NCBI GenBank assembly: GCA_010015805.1
Contig: ML978146.1
Location: 62,001 to 126,000 of the forward strand
DNA length: 64,000 nt
Origin: Rhizodiscina lignyota
Taxonomy: Eukaryota; Ascomycota; Dothideomycetes; Aulographales; Rhizodiscinaceae
Direction: 5' to 3'
The notes beneath the pieces were generated by a model. That model was given only the letters and a program-made list of their open reading frames with translations, searched no databases and was not told the origin of the DNA. The translations under genes and the position numbers were made by a program. This document shows positions 23,135-33,947 of the stretch, piece after piece (within the stretch, counting starts at the first letter, position 1; each line of letters begins with the position of its first letter).

Positions 23135-23457
23135 TGCGCTTCTTCAAGCTAGCTTTTGCGCAGTGACAAGTCAGTCTCTTGGTTCAATTGTTTACATCGA
23201 ACAACAACCAATGATTAGAAGTCTCAGAGATTGATGCCAGGTTCAGAACGATTGACCATTGAGCTTGGGAGTTGCTCCGGAAGGAGAGGATTGAGGAGTT
23301 GGAACTGAAGCTGGGGTGCCGTTTGATTTTGAACGCTAGGCCGAATATCCTATAGGATAGGAAAGTCAGGGGTTATTGTGGCTGCCGCCTGACAACCCTC
23401 CGATTACCGCCATGCACCTAAACGAACATCTCACCAAGACACAAAGGCCAATTCCTC
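23135..23457. other. Divergent promoter between the MYND gene and the F-box remnant
   Basis: About 320 bases without coding content; the only regulatory sequence available to either flanking gene. Confidence 0.5.
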
Positions 23458-24560
23458 ATGATGACCAATCTCTCAGATATTTTGAACGAGTTGCTCGATC
23501 GGATTATGGAGTACTTACGCCCGTCCGATCTGAAAGACCTCTCACAGACCTACCACCTGGTTGTAAAGGGAGGCCAACCAAGTCTCTACCGCGCGATGGA
23601 TTCGGAATGGCCAGTACACCTGTATCGCAACGATCCTGATGTCCTTCCACTCCTTCTACGGACTTTACTATCGAATCCTCGACTCCGCGTCTCTATCATG
23701 AACATCAGGCTCGGAAATCCATGCTCCCTGCCTCCTGTTAACTGCTCGAATCCCATTCCATTATCTCGACGAATTTCTGTTTCGATGGACCCAGTTCTTG
23801 TTGAAAGGCTCTGTAGCATTTCGGACGTTCCCCACCGCTTGCTTTTGCCAACTTTAACTGGAGACATGGCGACTTGGACGCTCTTTCAGTTCTACTTATC
23901 TATCTTTGCCCGAACTTGGAAAGCCTGAACTTGCCGAAGCATTTGTGAGCCAATGCAGACATATCAGTAGTGTTATAAAGCTGCGCTCAACATTTAGTCT
24001 CTACTACGATGTTCCCCTTCTCCATCATCTCCGCTCCGTCTACTATTGCACTATGGTGTCATACTACACAGTGGACGACCTAGTAATGGACTTCCACATG
24101 TTTTTCCCGCTTATCTCTTTACTTCAGATGGCTGAGATTGATGTTATACTGCCTCAGCCTGGACCATGCACCGAGAGATGTTCAAGGGATGAAGATTTGC
24201 ATCAACAAGAATACGTGCACCCCGAAGAAGCTACCGTCGCTTGTAACCTCCGAACTTTGCGATTCCGTTATACCCAAATGACACTCGGCATACTACAGCC
24301 CATTCTACAATCGACGCCATCCCTCACCGTTATCCATCTAGGTTATGGATTCAACGTTGATATCCAAAACGGAGACGATCTGTCTCGGCTGAAACATTGC
24401 AAGAGGTGCGCTTAACATTGAACTGGTAGAAGTCTGAGTCTCAAAGGTACTGGTCCGAGCTTGAACACCAGATTGGGTGGACTGCTGAGCTGCTCCAGAG
24501 TTCTTGGCTGCCTCAAAGGTTTCAAGCGACTTTCAATCCTTGATCTAAGTAAATATAGAT
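23458..24560 (+). pseudogene. F-box protein gene, decayed by several frameshifts
   Basis: The N terminus is an F-box-like segment (LNELLDRIMEYLRPSDLKDLSQTY) followed by about 120 residues in one frame. Near 23905 the sense moves between frames: LCPNLESLNLPKHL, a typical line of fungal F-box/LRR proteins, is in one frame, and FVSQCRHISSVIKL up to 24415 is in another. After 24415 a third piece, VLGCLKGFKRLSILDL, is readable to about 24550. Introns do not explain the jumps. F-box proteins of this class recruit substrates to SCF ubiquitin ligases; this copy is probably dead. It stands next to the damaged MYND gene, so both lie in a block under little constraint. Confidence 0.7.
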
Positions 24561-24929
24561 CTACTCGAAAGATGATTATTTTAACGAACCTCAGTTAGGT
24601 GATTACAAAACAGCATGGAAGGATGCTTCATCTGCAACGAGATTGGCAGGCCGTATATAGTCTAAATTTAAGTTCGTACCAGTCGATGAAGTCGGTTTGG
24701 TGCGCTCAATTTTGAGTCATATCCACCCTTGTCATGATCGCGAGGGGCGAGTGTGGCCGACAGACCGGAGTTGAAGTCCGCTCCTCTCCCACCACGGCTG
24801 GTATAGGCTCTGAAGGACATATAAGATCTACTTTCCTCTGCGGATTCTTCTCCGCCATCCCTTCGGACAGCTGTTAGCCTTTAATCTATTCTATGCTCGG
24901 CCTTTGTAGTACTCCTCAAAGCCTCAGTA
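24561..24929. other. Intergenic region upstream of the SDR
   Basis: No gene seen. It contains the CGG-N9-CCG element listed separately and an AT-rich part at 24590-24680. Confidence 0.5.
24766..24780. promoter_or_regulatory. CGG-N9-CCG inverted site upstream of the SDR
   Basis: CGG AGTTGAAGT CCG, 15 bases, about 150 bases before the SDR start. The inner GGAGTT/AAGTCC arms are also nearly palindromic. This is the form of site bound by Zn2Cys6 dimers, and a Zn2Cys6 regulator gene lies just beyond the SDR. One short match is weak evidence. Confidence 0.35.
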
Positions 24930-25971
24930 ATGGTCTCACTCTCAGAAGTTCGCGCTTCCAACGCCCGGATCGCCAAAGACACGGCGCCTCACACGGCCAT
25001 ATTTACCGGAGCCACCGACGGAATCGGCAAGGCGACTCTTACTCGCCTGGTCTCTGCAAAGTTGCCAATCAAGATTTATGTCATCGGCCGCAACGGTGAC
25101 AAGCACAAACGGCTCCTGGATGAGCTCCGGAAGTCCAATGACAAGGCGGACATTTTCTGGCTCGAAGGTCAAATCTCGCTGCTCGCGGAGGTACAGAGGC
25201 TTTGCGATGAGATCAAGGCTCGCGAGACGAGTATTGATCTGTTGTTCATGAGCGCAGGATTCATTCGCTCCGGAGGTCGAGAAGGTATGTTATAGCTACA
25301 GCTTCAGAGTCGACGACAACTCAATTTTCTTAGAAACAATTGAGGGTAACGAGATCGGTCGGTCTCTGTGCTACTATGGTCGAATTTTATTCATTACCCA
25401 GCTTCTGCCCCTGCTCAACGCGTCGTCGAACAACCCGCGCATCCTCAGTATTCTCGCCGCGGGCAATGAGTCCTCCTCCATCCCTCTTGATGATTTAGAC
25501 CTCAAAAAGCCTGAAAACTTTGGTCTCGTCTCTTCCTCGAAGTCGGCGGCGACTCATACCACATTGTCCATGTTAAAGCTAGCGCAGGAAAACCCCCGTG
25601 TCATTTTCATTCACCACTATCCCGGCGGTGTCAAGACGGACCTTTTTAAAAAGGTTTGGGGTGAGAAGTGGTGGTGGTGGCTCTTTGCGCCACTGCTGGC
25701 TATGGCGGGGACTTCGCCAGAGGACGCTGGAGAGAAGGCCGTGTATCTGCTCACCAGTTCCAAGTATGGAGGAAAAGGGGTCCCGCTGTCTGCCAGCGAG
25801 CGTCCAGGGTTGACCATGGCAAAGACAAAGGAGGTAGGCTCGCTGTTTAACATCAACGAGAAGGTCCAGGAGCTGTATCAGGAGAAGGTTATGGCGGATC
25901 TGAACAGGATGGATGCAGGAGCCATCGTCTGGCGAAAGACGCTGGAGACACTCAAACCATATTCCTCATGA
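24930..25971 (+). CDS. Short-chain dehydrogenase/reductase (SDR)
   Basis: An NAD(P)-dependent oxidoreductase of the type often found with fungal secondary metabolism genes; substrate unknown. Two exons, 24930-25284 and 25334-25971, give 330 residues. The cofactor motif is FTGATDGIGKATLTRL near residues 26-40, followed by LLFMSAGF (equivalent to NNAG) and RILSILAAG (the Ser strand). At the catalytic position relatives have N-Y-x3-K or a degenerate form; here it reads NFGLVSSSKSAATHTT, with no Tyr, so classical YxxxK catalysis is doubtful. HHYPGGVKTDLFKK follows, as in the 'YPG' subgroup. The C-terminal part includes a Trp-rich WGEKWWWWLFAP segment that could sit on a membrane. It is followed by a Zn2Cys6 regulator 0.4 kb downstream on the same strand. 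Confidence 0.93.
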
Positions 25972-26395
25972 CTGCTCTTAATAGTTTAATGGTCGATTAT
26001 GTTTAAACTTGTAATGTACGGTCTTGTAACTTATTGGTAACATAATTCTACGTTGTCAGTGACGACGATTTTTGCAGGGCGTCCTCCCCGTTTGGGAAAT
26101 TGGGAGGTTTTCGGTGTCGGTGGGAATAACTGCTTGTGGAGGATCTGGTGATCGAATCACCCGTGCCAGTCCGTCAGAGTCTTTAATTGCTAGATAGAAT
26201 TGGATGCAAGTTCCTACAACGTTGGTTGGTTGGGCGCGCTGTTGGATGAACAGCAGGCGGAGTTCGGCTGCCAAGTCCGTTGGACAATATTCGCTCCGTT
26301 GGAATGTTAAGCCCGACCTCAGGATTTAACCTCCTATCCTCCCAACGGATGGACCGTTAAGTCATCCGGAGACGAGTGAGATTAGCTCGTGACAG
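25972..26395. other. Promoter region of the second Zn2Cys6 regulator
   Basis: No gene seen. A minus-strand frame (26056-26274) is unsupported. The stretch 26280-26350 has several CGTTGGA/CCAACGG words (CCGTTGGACAA, CTCCGTTGGAAT, CCCAACGGATGGACCGTT), i.e. a small set of direct and inverted copies close to the start codon. Confidence 0.4.
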
Positions 26396-28558
26396 ATGCC
26401 CCTGCAACCAATGGAGAAACGAGGACCAGGCTCTGGTACTAGCTCGTACGGCCAGGCTTGTATGCAGTGCTTCAAGGCGAAGTGTCGATGTGTGGCTCGA
26501 TCTGACAGCGACGGTTGCGAAAGGTCAGTTATTCTTTGTGCTGGCGATCCGATGGACCTCGTAGCACTCAGTTGATCGCCTCGCAGATGCTTGCGTCTCA
26601 AGAAACAATGCCAGCCGTCAGACTCGGTTCGTAGGCGCGGCCTTCAGAATCACGAATCGAGTGCACAGATTGCAAAGCTCGAGGGCCGAATTGATGCCCT
26701 CACGTCGATGCTTCAGTCTATCGTCAAGACCACTGGAGTGTCGGCCGATGTGCAACCCATCCTCAATGAGTCCTCAGTTGGGGCCACCATCAACCCTGCC
26801 AACGCCTACACTGACAAGAGCGCGCTCTCGGGTTCCCTGAATGATGCACTATCAGCGCCATCGCCACATTCAAGTCCGTTTCACGTCGGAGGCTCGTCCC
26901 AGCCACTTCCACCATCACCGCCCCTGTACGAGCCCAAAACTGACGAGGCCGAGGGATATCTAGACCTTTTTCGGACCCGGATGTTGCCATGCTTTCCCTT
27001 CATCTTTATGCCTCCCAGTGTGAATGCCGAGCAGCTACGCCGAGAGCGACCCTTTCTATTCCGGGCCATCGTCGCAGTGGCTACATCTTCGACAAAGCAG
27101 AAACTGGCCCGCACTGAAGGGCTGATGCACGTTTTGGCCAAGTTTGCCGTGCTGGAAAACCAGTCAAACATTGATATGCTGCTGGGCATACTAACATACA
27201 TTACATGGAGCACCCAACCTTTCCTCAAACGCGCAGGCAACTTGTCTCGCATGATAATGCTGGCCGTATCCCTGGTTTATGATCTCCAATTGGCTAAGCC
27301 ACCACTACCGGAAGCGCACATAATAGGGAAAATGACTCCGGGACTTGGAGATACTGATCGGGACGCAAGGGATGCCTCTGTTCAAGGCTTCTTAGAGCAG
27401 CAAAGAGCCATCTTGGCATGCTTTGTCCTAAGCTCTATGTATGTATAGCTCCGACCTTAACTCTACACTCAACACTACTTCATTATGTCTATTGTATATC
27501 TCCCACTGACATTGATATGCTCCAAGCATCTCATCTTACTTTGGACGAATAGATGCTATACGATGGACGCCACAGATGGAAGAGGGGCTTCGCGTCATGA
27601 ACATGAACAAGCAATGCCACTCAGACGAGGCTTTCGCATTTCAAGTACGCCTGCAGGTGTTCGCACAGAAGATAAATCACGTTCGAGAACAGCAGGAGGC
27701 AAATAGTGTCCACGTAACAGCAACAGCGGCAGCAACTCCTGTTCCAGCCTTTCTTTATCTTAGGGTGCTACAGGCCCAGGTACAAGAGCTCAAAGCCTCG
27801 CTCTCCCCGCATCTTCAACAACATGGTAAGTAGCACTGGCCCAAAGTGTGGGTGCCGCATCATTCCGGCTGTCCGGGCCTATGACTACTGACACACGGAC
27901 GTGGGTTGTAGGCATGCTCACTGCATATGCGCTCTACGTCGAGCTCTGTATTAACGAGGCGACGCGCCTAGCCAGTTCAGACGCCCCTCTGCTCCCCACG
28001 CCAGAGTCTACCAGCCATGTGAGTGGTACCGTGCCCGGATTCGAACGCCTTGAGTGCCTGTGGCGATCCGTACACGCCGTCAAATCATGGCTGGACGCCT
28101 TCTACACGATTTCGCCCGCCACGTACATTGGTTTCCCCTTTTTCTTTTGGTTCCAGCTAGTGCGTTGTATCATTATCCTGAAACACTTATCCACGTTTGA
28201 GGACCCGGCTTGGGACTGTCAGGCAGTGCAGAACACGGTTGACATGTCGTGGCTGCTGGACTGGATGGCTGAAAAAGTGGAGATGGCAAGCAGAGAGGCA
28301 GGTGAACGATCCGACGATGATCTGTTCCGGCAGTTGTCTAAGATGTTACGCCTATCTCATGGGTGGATTAGAGCAAAACGCGAAGCTGCAGAACGGGCGG
28401 CAGAAGGACCCGCCTCGGTCTATAATGACCGACTCGGTTTAGCAACTGCTGATGATGATGGGGCGGATCCAAATCAGATGGCTTGGATGAATGCTCTCCA
28501 ATCCGGAGATGAGACGTGGTTTGAGGATTTTTTTGGCTGGCCTTCCACAACACTATAG
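26396..28558 (+). CDS. Zn2Cys6 transcription factor
   Basis: A fungal binuclear zinc cluster regulator of about 641 residues in four exons: 26396-26523, 26587-27438, 27527-27825 and 27912-28558. The zinc cluster is split by the first intron (CMQCFKAKCRC...GCER/CLRLKKQC). A coiled-coil-like segment follows (IAKLEGRIDALTSMLQSIVK). The central region starts at AEGYLDLFRTRMLPCFPFIF and PFLFRAIVAVAT, as in many regulators of this group, and IDAIRWTPQMEEGLRVM marks the third exon. The protein ends in an acidic segment (DETWFEDFFGW) that could be an activation domain. It lies tandem to the SDR at 24930-25971; the pair may belong to one regulon. Confidence 0.92.
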
Positions 28559-29976
28559 CTACTTTGACACGAGCAGCCCAGCGTCTTCCTGCATCTACAA
28601 TTCCGTACCAAAAGCTCTCCAATTGATTTTGATCGAGATAATACATGTTTAGTTAGTAGGTGCCCTACGTAGGCTAGCTATAGCCTAAAAAGGCGTATAA
28701 AACCTCCTTTTATTCCTTACATTCAACTTACCCTTCTATCTTAGGCCGGTCCACTACTTCTAATACAGGGCCACTCATGCAAGGTAGTTCCGGAGGGAGC
28801 AGATATTCTGATTCTCTAACAAGTATTCCGCTAATAACATTCATGATGCCCGCTCGTTTTGCCAAAAGGCACTCAGGGGTAGTTGCTTTAGATCGCTTTT
28901 TTCATAAATCTCCCCGTCGTATATATCATTGCCCCTTGTCGCTTCGTCTACAGTATCGGCGACAGTGATCTCACCAATGCTCAAGCCCGCTACAATGGTA
29001 ATAGATGTGGTCAGCGGTGTGCGTACCAGCTATAAGTCGTCTTTGAATGTATCTCCAATCAAGCATGCGCGATCGTTAGGCGTGTATTCGTCTAGAACCA
29101 TAAAGAGATCTGACGTAATATTCCAGCCGGCAAAGTTCTTAGACGGATGAGGACGTAATAAACATCCATTCTACATGTGCGAACTCCTCTTTGCATACTT
29201 TTTTGCAAATTTTGAGAGTAGCTGTGAGAGCATGATAAGCGGAAGGGTCATGATAGTGCGGCACCGCCGATTTACCTCGTTTGGGGTATCTGCCGTAACG
29301 AATATTAGGAGGATCTTGTCCGCATCCTCTTCCTCTTGCTGAGATGGCTGCTTGCTTTGATGGAGATCTTGGATCGATTTCAGTTCTTCAGGCTGAGGTT
29401 CTGTGTTTTGAGAAATTTCGACTGCGATTAGAACTTCACCCAGCAAGCTTACAAGCAGCTTCGCCCTTGCCAGTTTGCTCGTCGAGGTGAATGGCCCAAT
29501 GTTAGGTCCTACGCGCTAGCTGCATAGACCACCAAAAAGGTAACAATGTCTGAACATCTAATGTTCAGGCGTTAGAAGGCGTATATATACGACCGTAACA
29601 CCCAATGAGGCTCGATATCTTCTCGGCGTCTGATGCAATCCTCCATTCGCTTGGTCGACGACCAAACAGGGATCTGGCCCTCCATCGCAAAGGGTCATTG
29701 AACATCGACACGATTGTAGACGCAGTGATGAAAGGTATTTATATGCGCCAGACAGGGGTTTAGCGAGCTCTCTAGCGGTGTTTGTTGGCGTTGAATTTAA
29801 AGGATCAAACATTTGATTGGCTGAGCTGCGTGAGATCGTTCTCCCAACATGGAGACGCGTCGCGCGTCTCGCCGCCTTCTGATCTTCACAATTTAATCGC
29901 TAAATCTTCATGAAGTGCTCTACATTCCTATAACGGTGGCGTCCGTAGAATACAAGCGTCCAACTTTGCCCTCTAA
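28559..29976. other. Intergenic region, 1.4 kb, with possible gene remnants
   Basis: The stretch 28640-28760 is AT-rich and CT/TA-repeat-like. On the minus strand between about 29480 and 28900 two readable pieces occur: LLGEVLIAVEISQ...ADKILLIFVTADTPNEV (29171-29446) and NFAGWNITSDLFMVLDEYTPNDRACLIGDTF, interrupted by a stop, then TIVAGLSIGEITVADTVDEA. The wording of the second resembles small DUF6924-type fungal proteins, but this is weak. No intact gene can be drawn. The rest holds nothing that I recognise. Confidence 0.4.
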
Positions 29977-31097
29977 CTATGCCAGGGACCCAGGCTTGTA
30001 CGGGAACTGCTCACGGAAGCGAGTAGCAATATCGCGACGCGTCGCAACCCACACAAATGGCTTCGAGGCAACATATTCCACAAAGTCTTGAAGCGCCTTG
30101 AAGCGGCCTGGCTTCCCAGAGACACGACAGTGCAGCCCAATTGTCATCATTTTTGGCTTCCCACGGTCTCCTTCCCGATACAGAACATCGAAGGCATTCT
30201 TCAGATGCTGCGTAAAATCACTGGGCCCGCCCCAGCCGTGTGGCGAACAGTACTTCAGGTCATTACAATCATATCTGAATAGGGTTCAGCTTTTACCGAA
30301 TTACAATGACTTCGAGCACATCACTTACGTATACGGAACCATCAGCATTCCACCCGGAGATTGCGAACCTTTACCGGCAGGAACATCAATCCAATACGGA
30401 ACGTCATCAGCGTAGGTGTCTGCCTCGTACAGCAAAGGCGTGTTCAACTCTTGGAACACTTCGTACACCAGAGCCCTCGAGTGCGGTGACAGTCTACCGT
30501 AATACCAACCCACTGGATACGAACCTGTCGTCTGCTTCAAAGACGCCATCTGACGGTGGATAAATTCCTTCTCTTGTTCTGGCGTCATACCGTGATAATC
30601 TACCCATCTGGACGTGTGCCATCAGTACTGTACACACATAGGAGACTTTGTGCGTACCGGTATGCATGAGACGCAACCTCATGGCCATTCTGCGTTGATG
30701 CCTCTGCGACTTCGGGGTTCTTTTCAAAGGCCTGCCCAACCGCATACCACGTGATGGGCATGTTGTGCTCCTCGAACAGGTCCAACATACGCCAAACTCC
30801 AACGCGTGATCCATAATCGTAATCGCTCTCGACATTGACAGCACGCTCTCCGGTTCGGGGAGGAATATCGGCCTGTTCCCAGAGACGGTTCTCGGATTGC
30901 GAATCTCCATTCAGCAACGTCCGCTCAGCGCCTTCTTCATAATTGATAACGAAAGACACGGCAATCTTTGCGTTGTTCGGCCATGTGAGCTTTAGAGATT
31001 TGCGTCCGTAGCCAACATGATCTCTTGGAAAATCATACTTTGTTCCCCGAAGGGGATCCGCGTTCTCCGCATCTAGCTTTGGAACCGTGTACGGCAT
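29977..31097 (-). CDS. Polysaccharide-deacetylase-fold hydrolase, PuuE allantoinase / cyclic imide hydrolase type
   Basis: A NodB-fold metal hydrolase acting on ring amide bonds. Exons are 31097-30658, 30607-30329 and 30274-29977, giving 338 residues. Diagnostic runs are YDFPRDHVGYGRK, KIAVSFVINYEEGAE, VESDYDYGSRVGVWRMLDLF, ITWYAVGQAFEKNPE, GHEVASHAYRWVDY, GWYYGRLSPHSRALV and LHCRVSGKPGRFKALQ. This wording is that of PuuE-type allantoinases and of fungal cyclic imide hydrolases such as A. nidulans HxnM, not of chitin deacetylases; there is no signal peptide or chitin-binding module, so it is probably cytosolic. The ATG at 31097 (MPYTVPKL) is the first in frame. It is transcribed away from a 2-oxoglutarate oxygenase across a 658-base promoter with two inverted repeats. 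HxnM versus allantoinase function cannot be decided by eye. Confidence 0.92.
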
Positions 31098-31755
31098 CGT
31101 GTCAGCCAATTGGTATCGATGCAACAGAGACAAAGGTGTAAGGATAAAAACGGTGTGCTGTACTTACAGTTTGACGCTGAAGTTGATATTCGGAAATAAC
31201 GGCACGTTGGTTTTTTCTTGAGTAAGTCGAAATATGGTTGAAGGAAGCGACGCTTCCGAGCGGAAGTCTACTTCCGCGATTAGCAGTTGTTATAATGCCA
31301 AGCCGGATTGTCTTTCAATCGGAGTCTCTGGTGCGGGTGAGAAGCATCACCGCCTCTTTATTCTGCAAAGTCCAAAGATTCCTTTGTAATGATTCCTATA
31401 CCTATGCGTTCCGACACTGGAGAGGCCATCTCAACACTGCCTCTAACGTTAAAAGATGTTCACGTCTGAACTGTCAGCATTATCCAATGCGCGCCATCTC
31501 GACACTATAACTACCGCCCCACCATGTGATAACGCTCATCTCCGACGATATCAGATATCCAACTATCAGCCAGCGTCCTGACTCCGACTTTATCTTGCGA
31601 TGTGAGCAACATCAATTGAGAGCATACTTCGAGTGCAACCAATCTGGGATTCAGCACCCTGGCGATTATCTTGGACTAAGAATGTGAAAGCACATTGCGA
31701 AGTACCTACGACATTAAGAGCGTCAATCGACGCACTGATACGGCTAAGCTGCACC
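31098..31755. promoter_or_regulatory. Divergent promoter between the cyclic-imide-hydrolase-like and 2OG oxygenase genes
   Basis: 658 bases between two divergent start codons with no coding content. It contains the paired inverted repeats at 31243-31276, nearer the hydrolase gene (about 150-180 bases from its ATG), so a single site could serve both genes. Confidence 0.6.
31243..31276. promoter_or_regulatory. Two adjacent perfect inverted repeats, candidate operator
   Basis: GGAAGCG-A-CGCTTCC (31243-31257) and CGGAAGT-CT-ACTTCCG (31261-31276) are both perfect palindromes with 7-base arms, three bases apart, sharing the half-site GGAAG. The second is flanked by CGG/CCG ends, as in Zn2Cys6 sites. 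Two such palindromes side by side in a divergent promoter are unlikely by chance and look like binding sites for a dimeric regulator. Confidence 0.65.
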
Positions 31756-33023
31756 ATGGCGACTGTCACGCAAACCGTTCAAACTCAGGCTGAACCGGAA
31801 TACGTCTATTTTCACTACGATGGTGTTTGGGGTCACAAGCGCGAAGTCCTGAAAGGCTCTTGCCGAAAGCAGACCTTCACCGAGATCCCAGTCGTTGACA
31901 TTGCTCGTCTTTACTCTCAAGATGTTGAAGAGCGCATCGGTGTTGCAAAAGAGATTATCCACGCATGCGAGAACGTTGGCTTTTTCTACATTCAAAATCA
32001 TGGCATTCCTCAAGACCTGATCCATGGAACGCTGGAATCGAACAAGAAGTATTTCAACAAGCCACTCGACGAGAAGATGCAGCAGTATATATATAAGAGT
32101 CGGAATCTTCGTGGGTATGAACCTGTCCATGGGGCGAGAGTCGATGCTACGAAAGCTACTGGAGGTGAGATCAAAATGAGCATTGAATACACGCTCTGAC
32201 AATGTCTGGTAGACCGCAAAGAGTCCTTCCTCTTCAGCTACGATCCAGAGGAAGATGAGATTGTTCCTGAGTTGACCGAAGAGCAACGCGCATTGCTGTC
32301 TCATAACCTCTGGCCGGAAGACGATGAAGGATTCCGAAAGCAGTCTTGGGATTACCATCGTGCACTTCTCCGTCTTGCACGCAAAATGATGCAAGCATTT
32401 GCACTGGGTCTTGGTGAGAAGGAAACTTACTTTGATGAGCTCGTAACTGCGCCCCTCACGAGCATCAAGAAGATTCACTATCCGCCTCAAGATTTGACAA
32501 GCACGGATGAGACGGGGATTGGCGCGCACACGGACTTCGTCTGTACGTTGTGCTCTAACTCAAACTTCACCGTACCGCGCCACTGATCATAAGCAGGCTT
32601 CACTATTCTTCATCAAGACAACACCGGCGGGCTTGACGTCCTCAACGCAAACGCTGAATGGGTGCCCGCACCTCCAATTCCAGGAACATTCGTTGTCAAC
32701 ATTGGCGATTTCCTTATGCGTCTCACGAATAACCGCTTCCTTTCTACAGTGCACAGAGTCAAGAATGTCTCTGGGAAAGACCGGTACTCGATGCCATTCT
32801 TCTTCAGCTTCGGCATGCACGACTTCGTGTCGGTTCTCCCATCCTGCTGTGGACCAGACAATCCTCCGAAGTATGAACCGATTACCGTTTCGGATGTAAG
32901 TCGAGTCAATCAACCTAGAGACTAATTAAAACTAATTGGCTGTAGTATTACAAGCGCCGACACGAGATCCAGAAAAAGGCATTTGCCGATCGGCAATCAG
33001 GCAAGGCGACAGTGTACAGCTGA
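31756..33023 (+). CDS. 2-oxoglutarate/Fe(II) dioxygenase, isopenicillin-N-synthase-like
   Basis: A non-haem iron oxygenase that uses 2-oxoglutarate and O2. Exons are 31756-32164, 32213-32542, 32597-32895 and 32946-33023, encoding 371 residues. The DIOX_N part reads FTEIPVVDIARLY, CENVGFFYIQNHGIP and RNLRGYEP. The iron ligands are GIGAHTDF (His242, Asp244) and LSTVHRV (His299); RYSMPFF supplies the Arg-x-Ser that binds 2-oxoglutarate. The second intron restores HTDFVC/FTILHQDNTGGLDVL. Start 31756 (MATVTQTVQTQ) is preferred to alternative upstream starts. HxnY of the A. nidulans nicotinate cluster belongs to this family, and an HxnM-like gene lies divergently next door, which is the main reason to suspect the same pathway. 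The substrate is not readable from sequence. Confidence 0.94.
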
Positions 33024-33695
33024 AGCATTACACGATTATGACCTTCATCTCATTGTTACGACTTTATATATTCCAATAATTCATGTTTGCGAACAATCCC
33101 ATTGTATTCCTACAAGGATTCTTAATCAACTGTCTTCGCAACTTGTATCTCTTTTTCCCTTGACAACCCAAAGATTGGCCATTTGCGGTGCCCATTTTCT
33201 CTCTGAAAAATGCGCGCGTATATGTACAATCTCAAAGGAGAATTCGAAGGGTGTCCATCTGATTTTTTTTCTCAGTTCCTTTGCAGCATCCTGCGGCGCT
33301 TGGAGGCGGTATTTAAGTACGCCGCAAAGAACGCACAGTTTGCATCACACTGTGCAACACTCTCATTCATCACGCGAGAGTTATCATTACCCATTCCGAA
33401 TACCTCGAATGCCTGCGGCGACAACTCCGCATACTCATCATATCCTGGGCCCTTCGTATCTCCTCACTCTGCATAGAAATCTTCGCACAAGAGACTTCGG
33501 CTCACGTGCCTTACTGACCATTGATATATCTCCGCCAGCTTCGGCCTCTACCAGCTTATCTTGGTCCTCATAGAGAACACTCAGGTATTTAACTGTAGGA
33601 AGCGTCGCTGTATGCCTTGGTCCTAATACACCTACCTAGCCTTGCAGCACCTGGTTCAGCATCATGTCCGCTCCGCCTACCTTCCTTCGCTTCCT
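33024..33695. other. Intergenic region
   Basis: No gene seen. Open frames at 32983-33573 run over the last exon of the oxygenase into unrelated sequence and are shadows. Confidence 0.5.
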
Positions 33696-33875
33696 TTAAA
33701 GATCGTCTATATTTCTAACCGTTTCGAGTGTCGATGTCCGCTTTGGCCCAAGTACTTTCTCACGGCTTTTGAGCGCCCGAATGTACACGGCCTCCGCCTC
33801 GGCCACCTTGCCTTGGTCGGCGTATAAATGCCCGAGTAGGCGATTGGCATCTGGGATGGCCATCTGGTAAAAGGC
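33696..33875 (-). pseudogene. Remnant of a TPR-repeat (kinesin-light-chain-like) protein gene
   Basis: On the minus strand this ~180-base piece reads LLGHLYADQGKVAEAEAVYI, RALKSREKVLGPKRTSTLET and VRNIDDL before a stop. That is one complete TPR of the kind found in arrays in fungal NB-ARC/NLR-like proteins (GKLAEAEAMYQRAL...LGPDHTSTLDTV). No further repeats or other domains are readable nearby, so this is an isolated fossil of a once larger gene. Confidence 0.65.
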
Positions 33876-33947
33876 AATACTACCACCAGCTCTCTTGATA
33901 TGGATGAATCTGTGACAAAAAGTGATTGAATTACTTTGAATCTATCT

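Noticed and set aside
24740-24800. Possible tRNA-like stem upstream of the SDR
   Set aside because: The arms do not form acceptor, anticodon and T stems together; it is better described as a CGG-N9-CCG site.
28020-28060. tRNA-like word GGATTCGAACG (reverse of a T-loop)
   Set aside because: No cloverleaf forms around it and it lies inside a coding exon of the regulator.
31744-32529. 261-codon minus-strand frame over the 2OG oxygenase
   Set aside because: Antisense shadow of a gene with clear iron and 2-oxoglutarate ligands.
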